Origin: Monosiga brevicollis MX1
Lineage: Eukaryota; Opisthokonta; Choanoflagellata; Craspedida; Salpingoecidae
Reading direction: 5' to 3'
Assembly: GCF_000002865.3 (NCBI RefSeq)
Contig: NW_001865039.1
Span: forward strand, 3,098,835 to 3,162,834
Length of the DNA stretch: 64,000 nt
The notes under the pieces are model-generated. The model was not told the origin of the DNA and made no database searches. It saw nothing but the letters and a program-made list of their open reading frames with translations. Numbering within the stretch: the stretch's first letter is position 1; each line of letters begins with the position of its first letter. This document shows, piece after piece, positions 24,501 to 36,742 of this stretch. Made by a program: the position numbers and the translations under genes.

Positions 24501-25852
24501 AACAGCTGGTACATGATGCCAAAGACGTCATTGCTCGCTTGCAGCGCGAGCAAACCGCGAGCGAAGGCCAGGACGAGCGCGTGCTCAAGCTCAACAAGGT
24601 GGCTCAGTTACCAATAACTGCAACGCTCGCTCATGGTCACAGGTTGCTCGCGCCATATGTGACGAAATGCGCCACGGGCTGCGTCACTCACCTCACGACG
24701 ACCTTATTCTGTGATGGGAATCGCCCGCAGGGTTTACTGCACGAGTGCGAGCATATGATGGACGCCGCAAGCGCCTTTATTGAAGATGCGCTCTTACTCA
24801 AGGCTAGTCCATTCTGCTAGTGCAGGTCTTTTTGTGCATTTGCCACAAGCCTTTCGATGCTTGCTTGCTTTGTTGTACAAAGCACGCGGGCATGTATTAG
24901 AACCATTGATTCTGAATGCGGGCGTGTGTTTCACCATCCATAGGGTATCTTTGGCAGCGATGCCTACGAAGGGGACAAGGCCTCGGCAGCGCTTGAAACA
25001 CGTCACTGGTACAATGTGCTTTTGATTCTAGCCATGTTGGTGTTGGCGACCATTTGTGTGCCACTTATTGTTGGTTTGCAAATCCTTCCAGGCTGGGCGC
25101 TGTGAACATGTGCGTGAACAATGTGGTGGAGAACACGCCTGTCTGGACCGAGTGCTTGCGCTCGTTTGTTCAGGAAGGCCACCGTGCGGAGGAGCTCCAG
25201 GTTTCTTCCAAAGATCTGTCGGCCTGCACGGCGCAGCTCATGGCATTCATCAAAACCCTCCTGGCTCGTTCCGGTACGTACTAGCACATCGTGCATCTGG
25301 CCTGTAGAGCGCGCTGCTCTTTGTGCAATGCTTCTTCATCTTTAAAAGATTGAAGCCAACCCGCCTTTTATCATCTTTGTGCGGCGCGCGGGTTAGACTT
25401 TTCCTCGGATAACGATGTGCAAAAGTTGATTGAGCACATTTCCAGCTCTTCAACTAATCTAATCACAACCAGCAACAAGGTGACGGTCATCACGAAGGAC
25501 TGCGCCAATCTACGTCTGGCGGACCTAGTTCTGACGTCTGAGGTACGCTTGTGTCCTTGCTGCTCGAGATCCACTGAACGTGCTTTGTAATTTGCTCCTT
25601 GGAGGAACTGCCGGCATACCACTCCACAATTGTTGTTATGAAGAAAGATGCATCTCATTGGGTCTGCGCCTACCCATCCTGTTGTCATAGAATCTATCCA
25701 ATATGAATGCAGTTCAAGCTCGCCGCATTCTCATGCGCACGCAGGTTGAAGTGCTGCGCTTGGACAAGGCGTTGACATCGGAACGGGAAAAGCTAGGCCA
25801 CTTGCGCCGTGAGCTTGGCCACCTCCTTAAAGATGAGGACACTCAGTCATAA
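21541..25852 (+). CDS. BAR-like / coiled-coil / I-LWEQ (THATCH-like) actin-membrane adaptor
   Basis: Nineteen-exon model: 21541-21671, 21803-21912, 21990-22049, 22183-22281, 22386-22528, 22616-22686, 22804-22973, 23139-23244, 23348-23497, 23608-23764, 23863-24055, 24182-24235, 24315-24409, 24488-24598, 24731-24802, 24944-25008, 25092-25273, 25397-25542, 25745-25852; 2,223 bp, 740 residues. Residues about 1-220 look like a BAR domain (YETYYVHWKSILSERKEY, then a DYHRAEKHVESIRKKF helix and a long third helix). A coiled coil follows (about 260-340). The C-terminal 180 residues resemble the I/LWEQ actin-binding domain of HIP1/Sla2: a W-x6-N-x-V-V start, ELQVSSKDLSACTAQL, SSSTNLITTSNK and the final coil VEVLRLDKALTSEREKLGHL. 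I infer a linker between curved membrane and actin. The start is uncertain: the frame is open upstream of 21541. The intron at 24803 appears to use a GC donor. Confidence 0.7.
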
Positions 25853-26056
25853 CCAGCCAACCCCCTTTTGTTCTCTGCTCAGCACGCCAATAGCAGAAGT
25901 CAATTTCACAGACAAAATTCACGTGTATTATCCTTCAAAAAAACGCAAACACAGCGTATGGCCCTGTATATTCGTTCCCAAGCTAGTTGAGACAAAACTT
26001 CGTTGGGTCTGTGGAGGCAAACCGCTGCTCTCAGGTGTTGCCGAGCCAACGAATGC

Positions 26057-29000
26057 TTAAACCTCGCGATCCAAACCAAGACCGTTGATCAAGGTTTGGT
26101 TGATGAAATGCGTCACATCCCATCGATACCAGTAATCAGTATGGGCACTCAACAGAGACAAGTACTGAAGTGACTGAATCCCCACATCACCGGCGCCCCC
26201 GGCCACCACAAAATCAGTTCGGTCTAGAGAACACGCAAGAGAAAACCCTTGTCAGCCCCGCGATCGCTCACATATGCCTCCCAACCAGGCCAATAGTGCG
26301 ATGGTTTGCCGGCGTCTGACCAAACGGAATCCGAATTTTGCTCCCGTCTTCTTCATCTTCTGTTCTGTCCGAGGGTGTGGGATCTGCAATAAACGAGCGG
26401 TCAAGGTCCAACGATGATGCTGCCTGAAGCAACCGAAAAAAGAAAAAACAAAAAAAAAAAAAAAAAAAAGCTATCTTGGTAGGCTTTTGTTTGAAGCTAG
26501 TGCATACCTTGGTTTGAGACACGCACGACCTCGCCGCGAGCCTGTGCAATGCTTGAGCCTATTGTTCCAAAAGAAGAGCACCGCCAATGCAAGTTAGAGC
26601 TGGGAGCTGAGACTGGTCCATATCCGACGCCTTGGCCCCTGCTGGTGAGCAGACCTTGGGATGGCCTTTCAGCGCTTGAAGCATCACTTGAGTCAGCTCG
26701 CGCCTCGTCCAAATCGTCGTCGTCGGGTGCAGACTCCGTCACAGCCGCCGCAAGCGTCAGCATCGAGACGGCCTGCCAAAAGAACGCAACGCCAATCGGC
26801 AGCCGATCCGTGACTCGATGGCTGAACATAAGATGAAGAGCGCCCAGAAAGCAAGGTCATGTGATCAAGCAGTTGCTTGACGTACCTGTTTCCGGCCAGC
26901 CCGCCACTGTGAGATTGTGGTTGCAGCTTGATTGAGCGTTTTGAGAAACGGGTTAACCGTCTTCGAGACGACGCTGTGGACAAGATGCAAAAGTATAAGC
27001 CAGCCCCTTGAACGCCGATTGCACACATCGAGCATCTCCTACCTAAAAATGCCGCTGGCACCCAGCTCAAAGTCGGGCACGTTGACTGGATCTGTTTCCG
27101 ACACCATGAAGTCAGACGCCCCCGACAATGTGAGATCTGCAAACGGCACGATGGAGGAAGTTGACGCGACAAATGCTCAAGCGAAAGACAAGATGTCGAT
27201 TGAGCATACCATCATGGGGCTCTACTTGCAGTAGGGGCTCGAGGCGATACGCCAGAGGATCCGCGCTACGAGCCATATTCGCATGTCGAGTTCAAATGAA
27301 GCAAATGCACCTTTGGCACACGCACGAAGTGTTTCACAAACCTGTGGTAAATGTTATAAAGGCGTGTATTCGGAGGCAGTAACATGGCACTCGAACTTTT
27401 CCTAAGCACACCAACCGAGAAACAAAATCAAGAAACACGAGCACCAATAGAAGCGGTGAGCATTCTTCAAAGCACAGGGCGGCCTACGAATACAGTATTC
27501 GGACAATGGTCGATACGCCATACTTTTGATCCTTTGAGCGTGCACCGCGCATAGTCAAGAAAATGGAGATGGGGCTTCCCAGCGTGAAAAGTTGGCGCAC
27601 CGGGAAATGTAGCTTGGAAAAAATCTGCAACCAGCAAGATCAGGCTTTGTGCTTTCATTTTTTGTCTTGGTTTTGGGTGTTTGGGAAAAACGAGGTGGGA
27701 TCGATGAGATGAACCCGCAGCTTGAGCCGTACCGCAGGCATGGGGTGTAGCGATGGCTGGCCACTGGCTGATGGTGACGGGGGTGCAGCGGTTGCAGTGT
27801 CTGCAGTTGGTTCGTCAAACGGATCGCCGTGATCCTCGTCATCTCCATCCATGTCCTCTGGCTGGTCATCCAAGATATCGTCTACATCCTCCACCTCTGG
27901 CAGAGTGAGGGACAGGCTGCCACGAGGACCAGCTGCCAAGTTGCGCATGTTGACGCGCACAAATGCATGAGTCAAATGCTGGCCAGTCACATCTGATGTG
28001 CAAGGGGTGGAGCTGCGCGGGACTTGATACTGCTGGCGTACCACGCTTGGGCTTCTTCTCGTTTTCCACTTTCAGCAAATGTCCTGCTTTGCGACGACGG
28101 GCCCGCATTTTGAGCGCATTGATTTCGCGGCGCAGAGCCACAAGTCGTGCGTGCTCCTCCCGAGCCTCGCGCATATCGTCCTCCATCTCCACCGCCGAAT
28201 CCTAAAACAACAATCTCACAGGCTGAGCTGTCGGGCAGCGGTCACTGGCAGTCCCCTTGAGGCTCGGTCGGTTTGTTTTGCACCAGGAACTGACCTGGTG
28301 AGTGAGCAATGCGTGGCTAATGACTCCACCCAGCGAGTGGGCAACAATGGAGACCTTGCCACCGTTCCGCTCAAAATCTGGATGACGCCGCGTGTATTCA
28401 GCATACACGGCATTGAGCTTATCTGTGACGCTGTCCATGATTTCTTGACAAAACCTAAAATACGCAGATGCAAAAGCACCCGTTTGCTCGCAATGTGAGG
28501 CAGGCAAGGCACGCCACTTGAAAGCGCGAGCGTGCCCATCTCCACTTGAGCACGTACTTGGGTGAGGTGAAATACAGAACATCCAAGGCACCATTGTTGA
28601 GGAAACGGCGGGCCACTTCGACGCCCTGCCCACAACAGAAGCACCACATGAGCCAGGTTTGATGAGCAGATGCAGAATGTCGGGTTCTGACTTCAGACAA
28701 TCTTCGGGACCAATCGAACTGGGCCAAGTACCGGTGGGGTAATGGCATCAATGGTGCCGCCATCCAACGCCAGCGACGTGCGCCACTCAATGGGAAGGAA
28801 ATCCACATGCTTGTGACCTTGCCTGCAGATCGCAAGGGGAGCATGTGGGGGGTGAGCACGCAAACTTACGTCCCACTGGATGCATGCGGGGCCAAAATAG
28901 AGAGGCCACAGCTGGTTGACGCACTGATAGGAATTGTCGAGGTGCCCTGCCTTGGCATATGCTTGCGACATGTTGCGCAGGTATGCGGACATTTCCACGA

Positions 29001-30784
29001 TGGTCTGCTCATACGCTTGACCTAAATCCCGCGCAACGTGCCCGAAGCATCGTCATGTGGTGTGTCTATGATGCATGTGAACAAAAGACAAAGCGACCAA
29101 ACGCGCATACCAATGCCGTGGATGACCAATACAAGGTGTTCAGCCTTGCCGCATCGACAGTGACTATCGTCGTCGTCCTTGCGTGCTCCAGTAATCACGT
29201 GGCAGGCCTGTCACGAAGGACAAGCACATGAGTTTTTTTGGAATTTTTTGCACACTGAAGTTGACGGAGCACGAGCCGGGCATGTTCGCGTACGTGTGCA
29301 TGTCCGCGATAGATGCTGCGCCCGGCATAGGTGGGTGCCCAGGACGCGATGGTGTCGCAAAGACGAATATCTTCTATACCATACCAAATGGCAGTTTTGC
29401 CACCAACCATGTCCAGACGATGGAGCTCCTCGAGACCTGTCTTGGGCTTGCTGGAGCGGCGCCGGCGTTCCGGGTCGGCCAGCTCACGCGTGTATGCGGC
29501 GAGTTCCTCGCGGCGACGCATTTCTCGTTCCAAGTGCCGACGGTATGCCACGGTAACATGCTCTGCTTCAATGGCGTCTGCCAGCGTCTCATCCAGTGGC
29601 TGCAGAGCGTTGTCGCTTTTTTCAAACCAGGTTCCCCGCGTTACCTGCAGGGGCTCCTCAGAATCCCAATAGATTGGCCTGCGGGTAATTGCAGCGCAAA
29701 GTGAGCCACGAGCCAGTAGGCTGGTGGGGTCATGCACGAAGCTGATGGTGCAGTGCCCGCGCTGTGGCACAGCTTTGAGATTGGAGAACTGACCAAGCAA
29801 TGTGGCGCCGATCCTTGTTGGAGAGCACTTCCACCTCGTACAGGCCGCCACGAACTTCCTCGCGATCTGTTCGTTCAACATAACGATGAAGACACCAGCA
29901 GCAATGGACGACAATGGAAAATGTTTGGTGAGAGAAAAAGCAGTCATGAGCTGGTCAAGTTGATGTTGCATTCAGTAAGCCAGGGGAGGCCAAAGGGTCT
30001 AAGGTCTAATCTAGACTGGCCACGTACCAACGGTGGGGGCGCGAGTAGCGGCAGGGGGGTCGGTGGTGATGGGCGCTCGGAGGGTCTGCAGCTGGCGCTG
30101 GTACAGGCTCTCGAGGCGACGCGCATCGTGGCAACAGAAAGGCTCCCAATGTCGGGCCTTCGTCTTGAGGCCAACGGCAATGTATGGGTCGTTAAAATAC
30201 CACCGCACCTGGTCGGCCCCCAGGGGTGGGAGGGGATCGGCTGCCGGCACGCTCATGGCCTGGTCCAAATCATAGGCTGCAACCGGATGCGGCGGCTCAC
30301 TGGCCGCAGCTTCGCTCACGGGCGAATCGCGATCTGGTCCGGAGGAGCGTGCCCGCGCCGGTTCGCTGGCGGTGCGCACCAGAGGTGGGCCATCAGCTTG
30401 CAAGAGCTCAGACTTTGGATCAGCCGTATCCATTTCAGAGGGTTGAGTTGCGCCCGTTTCACCAAAAGCTGTATCTTCAGCGTCCAAGATAGCAGACTCG
30501 CCAGTCGGCTCTGCGCTGGGCTTGGATCGACTGCGCAAAGCTGCCAGCTGCTTCTGTGCGCCGACCATCAGGTTGGCGATCCAGGTCCCACTCAAACTAC
30601 GCCCAGCCTCACTGTCATTCGCATCCTCCTTTTTTGCATCAGCCACCTCCTCCCGCGCCTCAGTTACATCATCATCCAATGGCTCAATACCCATAGGCAC
30701 GGGTGTCGTCTGATCCGCATCCTCCTGCTCAGCCCCAGCCTCAATCATGGGCCCAGCCTCGTGCTCGTCACGTCTGTCAGCCAT
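26057..30784 (-). CDS. DDHD-domain phospholipase (PA-PLA1 family)
   Basis: Long minus-strand gene. Secure exons: 30784-30028, 29866-29794, 29021-28870, 28625-28558, 28454-28295, 28201-28042, 27992-27733, 27624-27524, 27401-27342, 27265-27210, 27136-27043, 26973-26886 and the last, 26223-26057. Exons at 29678-about 29270, about 29170-29111, about 28820-28711 and 26830-26270 have uncertain borders. An acidic, disordered N-terminus (about 160 residues) precedes a WWE-like module (VRWYFNDPYIAVGL), then LVLVIHGIG (oxyanion strand), the nucleophile elbow VAHSLGG, a FTLGSPISIFL strand, and the name-giving Asp/His segment YNIYHSADPLAYRLEPLL. The end, LSAHTDYWYRWDVTHFI, is typical of the family. These enzymes cut phosphatidic acid and act on ER, Golgi or mitochondrial membranes. 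The elbow has Ala where relatives often have Gly. The ATG lies 199 bp after the SART3-like stop. Confidence 0.85.
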
Positions 30785-30848
30785 CCTCAACGTGGAGGCC
30801 TAAAAAAAAAGGCAAAAAAATCGGGAAAAAAAGAAAAGAAAAAGAGAT

Positions 30849-30870
30849 GTGTGTGTGTGTGTGTGTGTGT
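30849..30870. repeat. (GT)n microsatellite
   Basis: Short GT run in the 199-bp spacer between the stop of the SART3-like gene and the start of the DDHD gene, next to A-rich runs. Confidence 0.9.
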
Positions 30871-30983
30871 CAGCCGACACATGTAGCGTAACGCAAGTTT
30901 TGCCAACACAAAACTGATTTTCATCAACGACGTGTGTCTCAGTGAATTGCAACTTGAAGCCACTAGCAAGACAGACAGGACTG

Positions 30984-33900
30984 CTATTTTTTCAGGAGAA
31001 GCGCACGGAAATCAGCATTGGAGCGCTTGGCCGCGGCTGGATTCGCGCTCGTGGGTTTGGCCGGGGCAGCATTTGAATGACTCGCAGTGGCTGCACTTTT
31101 CGCTTGCTGTGCTTTGGCGACTGCTCGAGGCACCAGGCGCGGGGCCGGATGGCTAAAATGAAACAAGGCCGTGATGTGAGGTATGCGCTGAATCAAAAGA
31201 CACGTGGACGAGAATGGTTTTGTTGGATCAGACAGGGTTTTTCAAAGCTTCCTACCTCTTGGTGGAACCAGGTCCTCCACCCAATGTCGGCCGTCCACCA
31301 CCAAGCGTTTGCCTCAAGGGGCCGGGCGGCTTGCTAATGTTGACTCGAAGAGCACGCCCTGTGCATCCACAACAACACCATGAGCCAACGCGCGCCACTT
31401 CATTCGCACACTCAAGTAGTCTGTATCGCACCGTGAAGCATGTGGCCATCCAGGGCTGCTTGTGCCTTTGCTGCATCAGCCTCTGTGACAAACTAACGCG
31501 AGAGGCACAGTGTGAGCAAAAGCTTTTGCCGGCGCTAAACAGGTGATGGTGGTGGTGGCGGCGGCGGTAATGGTGATGATGATGATGATGTTGATAATGA
31601 TGATGAATACGAAATGGAGAAAAATAAAAAAAAAATAAAAAAGGCGGGTTGGGGGCTATTCAAAGGAGCAAAGTCTTACATCCACGTAGCAAAAGTCGCG
31701 CCGCGAGCCGTCAAACTTGGTTACAAGCCGCACCGCTTCCACCGCACCATGCTACAAGCAAGTTCATGTCAGTCCGAACCTTGCAGTGTGAAGACTGAAC
31801 AGCGAAAAAATAATGTATTGAAGAGAAAGGGCAGGGGTCATGGCTGCGCTGTCTCGCACCTTGTTGAAGAGGTCCTTGATCTCAGCTTCACTGGCCTTAT
31901 AGTCCAGATTTTTGACAAACAACGACTTGGGGTTTTTGTCAGTCGTGTGTTTGAAGGGCAATGACGGCATTTGCGAGCGGTCAACACTACGCGCGCACAC
32001 ACGCACATACACACACACACACTTGAGTGAACGGAGCAAAATAAATGCTTGAAGGGTGCAAGATGACATTGGGGCGTGCCTGTCGCCTCATTAGAACGTA
32101 CTAGCGGTCCACAAGCATGGGACGCGTGCCCATAATTTGACGGTCCTTGCTCAGCGCTGGATTGACGGCACTCGCCTGTGCACACCGGCGCCAAGAGAAT
32201 TAGGCCACGGACAAGGCGCTCTGTTACAACGAAAGTGCAACTTGGCTGTGACAACTCACCGAGGCAAACTCCAGGTAGGCATAACCCTTTGCCTTGCCCT
32301 TGTGGTTGAATGGCATTCGCACGTCTACAATTTCTCCGCACTGCAGAAAGCAGCCAAAGAAAGGATGTGAGGAGCGAATTGCAGCTAGAGGCACGGGGTA
32401 CCGGGTCCAGAGGCGTGCGTGAGAGCGATGGTGTATCATGAGACATACGTCTGCAAACCGTGCACGAAGCTCGTCCTCCGTAACCTAAAGGCACGAGCAC
32501 ATGCAGATGAGAGTGTCATTCAGGAAAACAAGACCAATGTGAAGCAACAGTTTTTAAGCGAGGCGCAGGCGTGACGCACAGAAAAGTCCAAGTTCTTGAC
32601 AAAGACCGTGCGATCCTCGGCCTCAACTTTGTGTGCCTAGATGTCGAGTACGAGTGACGTGAGCTCAAACCCCCAAGAGGCGTACAAAATCAATCGAGAA
32701 CAATGAACCCACCTGACGCGGCGCCACGGGAGCGGACTCATCGCCGGCACCATGTGTAGGAGTCGCGCCGCGAGGCGCACTTGTGTCCATGGCTTCGGTT
32801 GCTGAATTCGTCGCGGCCTGGGTGGCAGTCTTCTTTGCACGAGGCTCAACGTTTGCGTCGTCCGCTGTGACATGAGGTTGTGAGAAGACAAGGTACATAG
32901 CAAAAGCCAACATGCACTCTCAGCCACACACGCACCGGATCGCTTGGCCGACTTGGCAGGCTTCTTGGAGCCTGATTCGCTATGGGCGGCTGTCGCTGCA
33001 ACAACCTCTTGTGGCCGTGCAATGAGACTTCCGAACAGGCGCAACACGATGGCCGGGTCTGCTTGTGAAGTGGTGAGAACCAGCTGCTGGTAATCCTGTG
33101 CCGCAGTCAAGAGTTGAAGATAGACGAACCATGAGCAACAATCACAAAGCAAGTGCAAGCTTGTTTCAGAAAGCAAAACGTCAAGAATTGCTGAGTACAC
33201 AGCCATGTGCCCCCCCTCCCTTGCTAGCCTGTCAAGCAGGAGCACATACCCGGGCCATGTAGTAACCGTAATCTTGAACGGCCTCAAATGCTTCTTGATG
33301 CAGTTCCAGAAGCGCCTCGATCGAAGCGTTGTGTTGGCGTTCATATGCAATGACGGCCTTCCAGGTAGCGTACTGTGGGCGCAGGCAAAGCAAGTAAAGG
33401 GGCGACGCAGGTCAAGGGAAAAACAGCCGATGAGAAGCATCAGTGATTCAGGCAGCTGAACCATGCTGCCTATCCTATCTTGCTTCTCCACGGCCGGGGT
33501 GCCACATCAAGTATACCAGAGGGCGAGTTGCTTCGTCCTGCAGAATCATGTCAAGCATCTCCCGGCCTTTGCGGCTGTCGCCCGTGACTCGGCTCTCCAG
33601 CTCGGCCTGTTCGAGGAGCACGCGCTTGTTGAGAAGCGGCTGCGAGCAATGCGACGGCCAACAGCCCACTACATGGCGCGCTTGTGTTTTATTCACCATG
33701 TTGCAATTGGCGGTGCGTGCGCTTTCTCACGTACCAAGCACGACACGAGACGATGTTGGGGGTCACTCAGCCACCCCCCAAGGTAGTCGAGAAGATAGGT
33801 GAGGGCAGTATCACGATGGCGAGCCCAATCTTCCTCCGAAACACCCTTTTCGCCTGCAGCCGGAAATGACAAAACCAGCCAACATTAGGTAAATATGCGT

Positions 33901-36323
33901 TGAGAAAAGTGACATGCTAAACCGAGAGCCAGAGGCAAGCCACAAGCTGGTAGCGAAACCAGGAGGGACAAGGTGTACCCTGCTGTTGGCGTTTGACAAC
34001 TACGGTCAAAAAGTGCATCCACACATCAATGTAGGCATCCGCCGAGCCAAACTGTTGCTTTAGGGCTTGCTCTGCGAGTTGCGTGAGCTATGGGGGGGGG
34101 GGGGGGGGGGGGGGGGGCCAACCCAAAAAAGGGGAAAAAGGCCGGGGATTGGCCCCCCCCTTTNNNNNNNNNNNNNNNNNNNNNNNNNNNNNNNNNNNNN
34201 NNNNNNNNNNNNNGGGGGGGGGGGGGGTTCAAGCCAGATAAGGGGCAATGAGTCGTGGCATGGTCAGCCTCTTTGAGCAACCGTGGATTGAGCCTGACAC
34301 GAACAAACCTGTCCCAGCGGTTGATTGTGGCCATCACGGATGGCAAAGGCAAGGCACCAGACGTGGTGCGCTCCGGGCACGGCACGAAGGGCCAGATTGA
34401 CAACATACTCTTCCTCTGGTGCCGCAAGCGCCTATGACCATGGGGCAAGGCGCTTCAAGGTGAGCGCCACCAAGCCTGGGGCTAAGAGGGAAAGGGGTAT
34501 CGGTAGGGAGACGAACGTGGTGGATGGCAGTGACCCAGGGAAAGGCCTCTTTGGGTTGCGCCTCTGCCTGTCGCAGACAGTAGCCAAGCGCCAACTTTTG
34601 TTTGTTTGGTGCCTCGCTGTGCAACACCGCCGCGCGCAGAGCATCGTATTTGTCGGCGATTTTTGCAGCTGCAATGTCCATGCCCATGACAAACGCAGGT
34701 TTGGGATGAGACGGCAGCATTATCACGGCGGCCCGTGCCAAACAGAGCTCGGCACTTTGTTGGTAGGGCACGAGCAAGGCAGCGCAGCGATGGGCGGGCG
34801 CACCATCTTTAGCTTTTTTGAGCTGCATCTCGAGGGGCGTTAACACCTTGACCAGTGTCATGGTTTGCTCAAAGGTCTCTTCAATATCGTCTGGCACCTC
34901 GATGCCCAGTTCCTCACACCTGTGTCCATGCGAGTCGTGGCTCGACGTATGAGCATGCCACGAGTATGAGCCGGGCGACTCGCAAACAGGAAAAAAAAAA
35001 GCACGCACCAGGTTTCAAATCGTTCAAACTCATCCGCCAGCCCTTGCACCGGCACACGGAAGAGGCGTCGATAAGCCTCAATGACCGAACCGAATTGGGC
35101 TTCAACGGCAGCTTCATCGCCCCCGGCCTGCCAGCACAAGCAAGCGTCGTAACGTGTAAGGTGTGAGGGCTCCATTTCAGCCAAGCGTAGATCACAGAAT
35201 CTCTCGGCAAACATTGTGATGTGACCCACCATTAACTGACGCAGCAGGTCCGTTTCGAAATCAATGGCTCGCTTGTGCGCAGGCAATCCCTGAGGTGATC
35301 GCAGCAACAAAGTATGTCAGGTCTGGCCAAACACCGCGCATTCTGGCCCTGGTGGTGCGTGCGTGTGTCGGGACGCAAGAGTGAAGAGAGACCGCGATGA
35401 CCCTACCGTGGTAAAATGGTGACCAACAAAGGCCAGCTGCTCGGCGTAGAGGGCACGGAGCGCGGCAATGCCATCGTCTTGGAAGCTGCCCTGCCCTTGC
35501 AAAAGGTAAAAGTTTTTGCAGTAGTCGAGATAGTCAAGCCGCAACTGGGCCACTGGTACATGCAAGGTCCAAAACCCAGCAGTAAGGTGAGAAATCGAGC
35601 AGGGGCAGCCTCGTGACAGTCAGGTCTTGGCCCGCCAGGCGAGTTGGGCGGCTGCTTACACTGGCCATCAGCGGATGCTTGTTTGTACAAGTCGAGAACA
35701 GATTGCATTTGCTCGAGGGTGTCTGCACCCTCGCGTGCATCATCGAGCCATTCCATCCACACATCTACATAACAACATGTCATGCAATGAATTTGAGCGC
35801 ACGCCATTTTCAGCCCAAGCGGGGGCAGGGTGCTACGAGCAGGTAAGTGCAAGTGGGGAGGGTAGTACAAGCAGGTATGTGTGCGTGTGCGACCAACCCT
35901 GGGGCAGAGGAAACAGGCGAGCAAACTTCTCGCGAGCGGCCTGAAGCTTGCCCGAGTCTTTGATCTCGCTGCACGCCTTGATGTAGCGAATGTGGTTGTC
36001 AAAGTCTTGCGGATGCCTGAAGATCTGTGACACAGCACGAGTCGGGGCATTTCACGAGCGCGGCCAAATTTCATGAGCCATCGCTCCAAGCTCTGCCTTA
36101 CTGGGCCTAGTCCACCCAGATCAAAGCCGAGAAGGCAAGGGCAAAGGCAATGGCAAAGCAGCAGCTTGGACCCCAACCTGATCCCCCACCCTAAATTATA
36201 CCACCACCAGCCCTCCCTCCTTCGCTCCCGCCTGCTGTACCACTGGCACGGCCGTTTTCGTTTCCGTACCTCATGTTCTAACCGCTCGATTCGGTTCCGA
36301 ACGTTTTCATCGTGCGACGTCAT
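30984..36323 (-). CDS. SART3/Prp24-type U6 snRNP assembly factor
   Basis: Minus-strand gene with an assembly gap inside (34164-34213). Early exons: 36323-36270, 36024-35898, 35764-35660, 35552-35407, 35289-35009, then from 34919 onward. The first half is made of HAT helical repeats (for example VWMEWLDDAREGADTLEQM and YLDYCKNFYLL). A Lys/Ala-rich linker (KKPAKSAKRSG) leads to two RRMs: RTVFVKNLDF with KGKAKGYAYLEFAS, and SLFVKNLDYKASEAEIKDLF. The last residues, RSNADFRALLLKK, match the C-terminal Lsm-binding tail of SART3 and Prp24 closely. The family binds U6 snRNA and the Lsm2-8 ring and anneals U4 to U6. Exons between about 34440 and 33700 cannot be placed safely because of the gap and flanking G runs. 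Confidence 0.85.
34092..34227. other. Assembly gap with flanking G homopolymers
   Basis: Fifty N (34164-34213) flanked by a G run of about 26 on the left and about 14 on the right. Low-quality sequence inside the SART3-like gene; true size and content unknown. Confidence 0.95.
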
Positions 36324-36742
36324 GCTGCCTTTTCCACACACACACAAGCGAGGGAGAAGAGAAGCAAAAATGTCAGACACAACCTCGGCCTGCCAAAGTA
36401 TTGTCTGACATTGGCGTCTGACATTAATTTTGAGTGTGTAAGTGTGACCGTGATACACTTGTAAGCTGCTTTGGAGGGATCCCTGTTCCTGTTTTTTTTT
36501 TCCTTTTGGCGCACGATCGCAACTCGAGCGGGTGGGGGCGGTCCGCGGGGTCAACCTGGGAACGCAGTGCTGTCTGGGGCATAGGCCACTGCGTAGACCG
36601 CATGCGAGATATACACCTAGCGCTCTGGGTTCCTGTTTGATCGTTTCCCGTCTTTATTTGCCCACAAATTTATTCTATTGAATAAGATCGCCTTGCGCCG
36701 AGTGTGGGGTGAGATCTGGCCATTGGCTTGGAGCTGCTGGCC
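36324..36742. promoter_or_regulatory. Divergent promoter, SART3-like / M28 peptidase
   Basis: The two ATGs are 419 bp apart and point away from each other. The region holds an 11-bp perfect inverted repeat (AATGTCAGACA at 36369-36379 and its complement at 36402-36412, 22-nt loop) and a second direct copy of GTCTGACATT at 36416-36425. It could be a paired regulator site or a hairpin in a leader; function is inference. Confidence 0.4.

Noticed and set aside
30011-30886. 384-residue plus-strand frame (29732-30886) opposite the DDHD first exon
   Set aside because: It ends in the GT microsatellite and mirrors the acidic N-terminus of the DDHD protein. The minus-strand reading has the domain evidence.
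34060-34448. Open frames crossing the N run
   Set aside because: They consist of X residues and Gly/Pro from G and C homopolymers at a gap edge.
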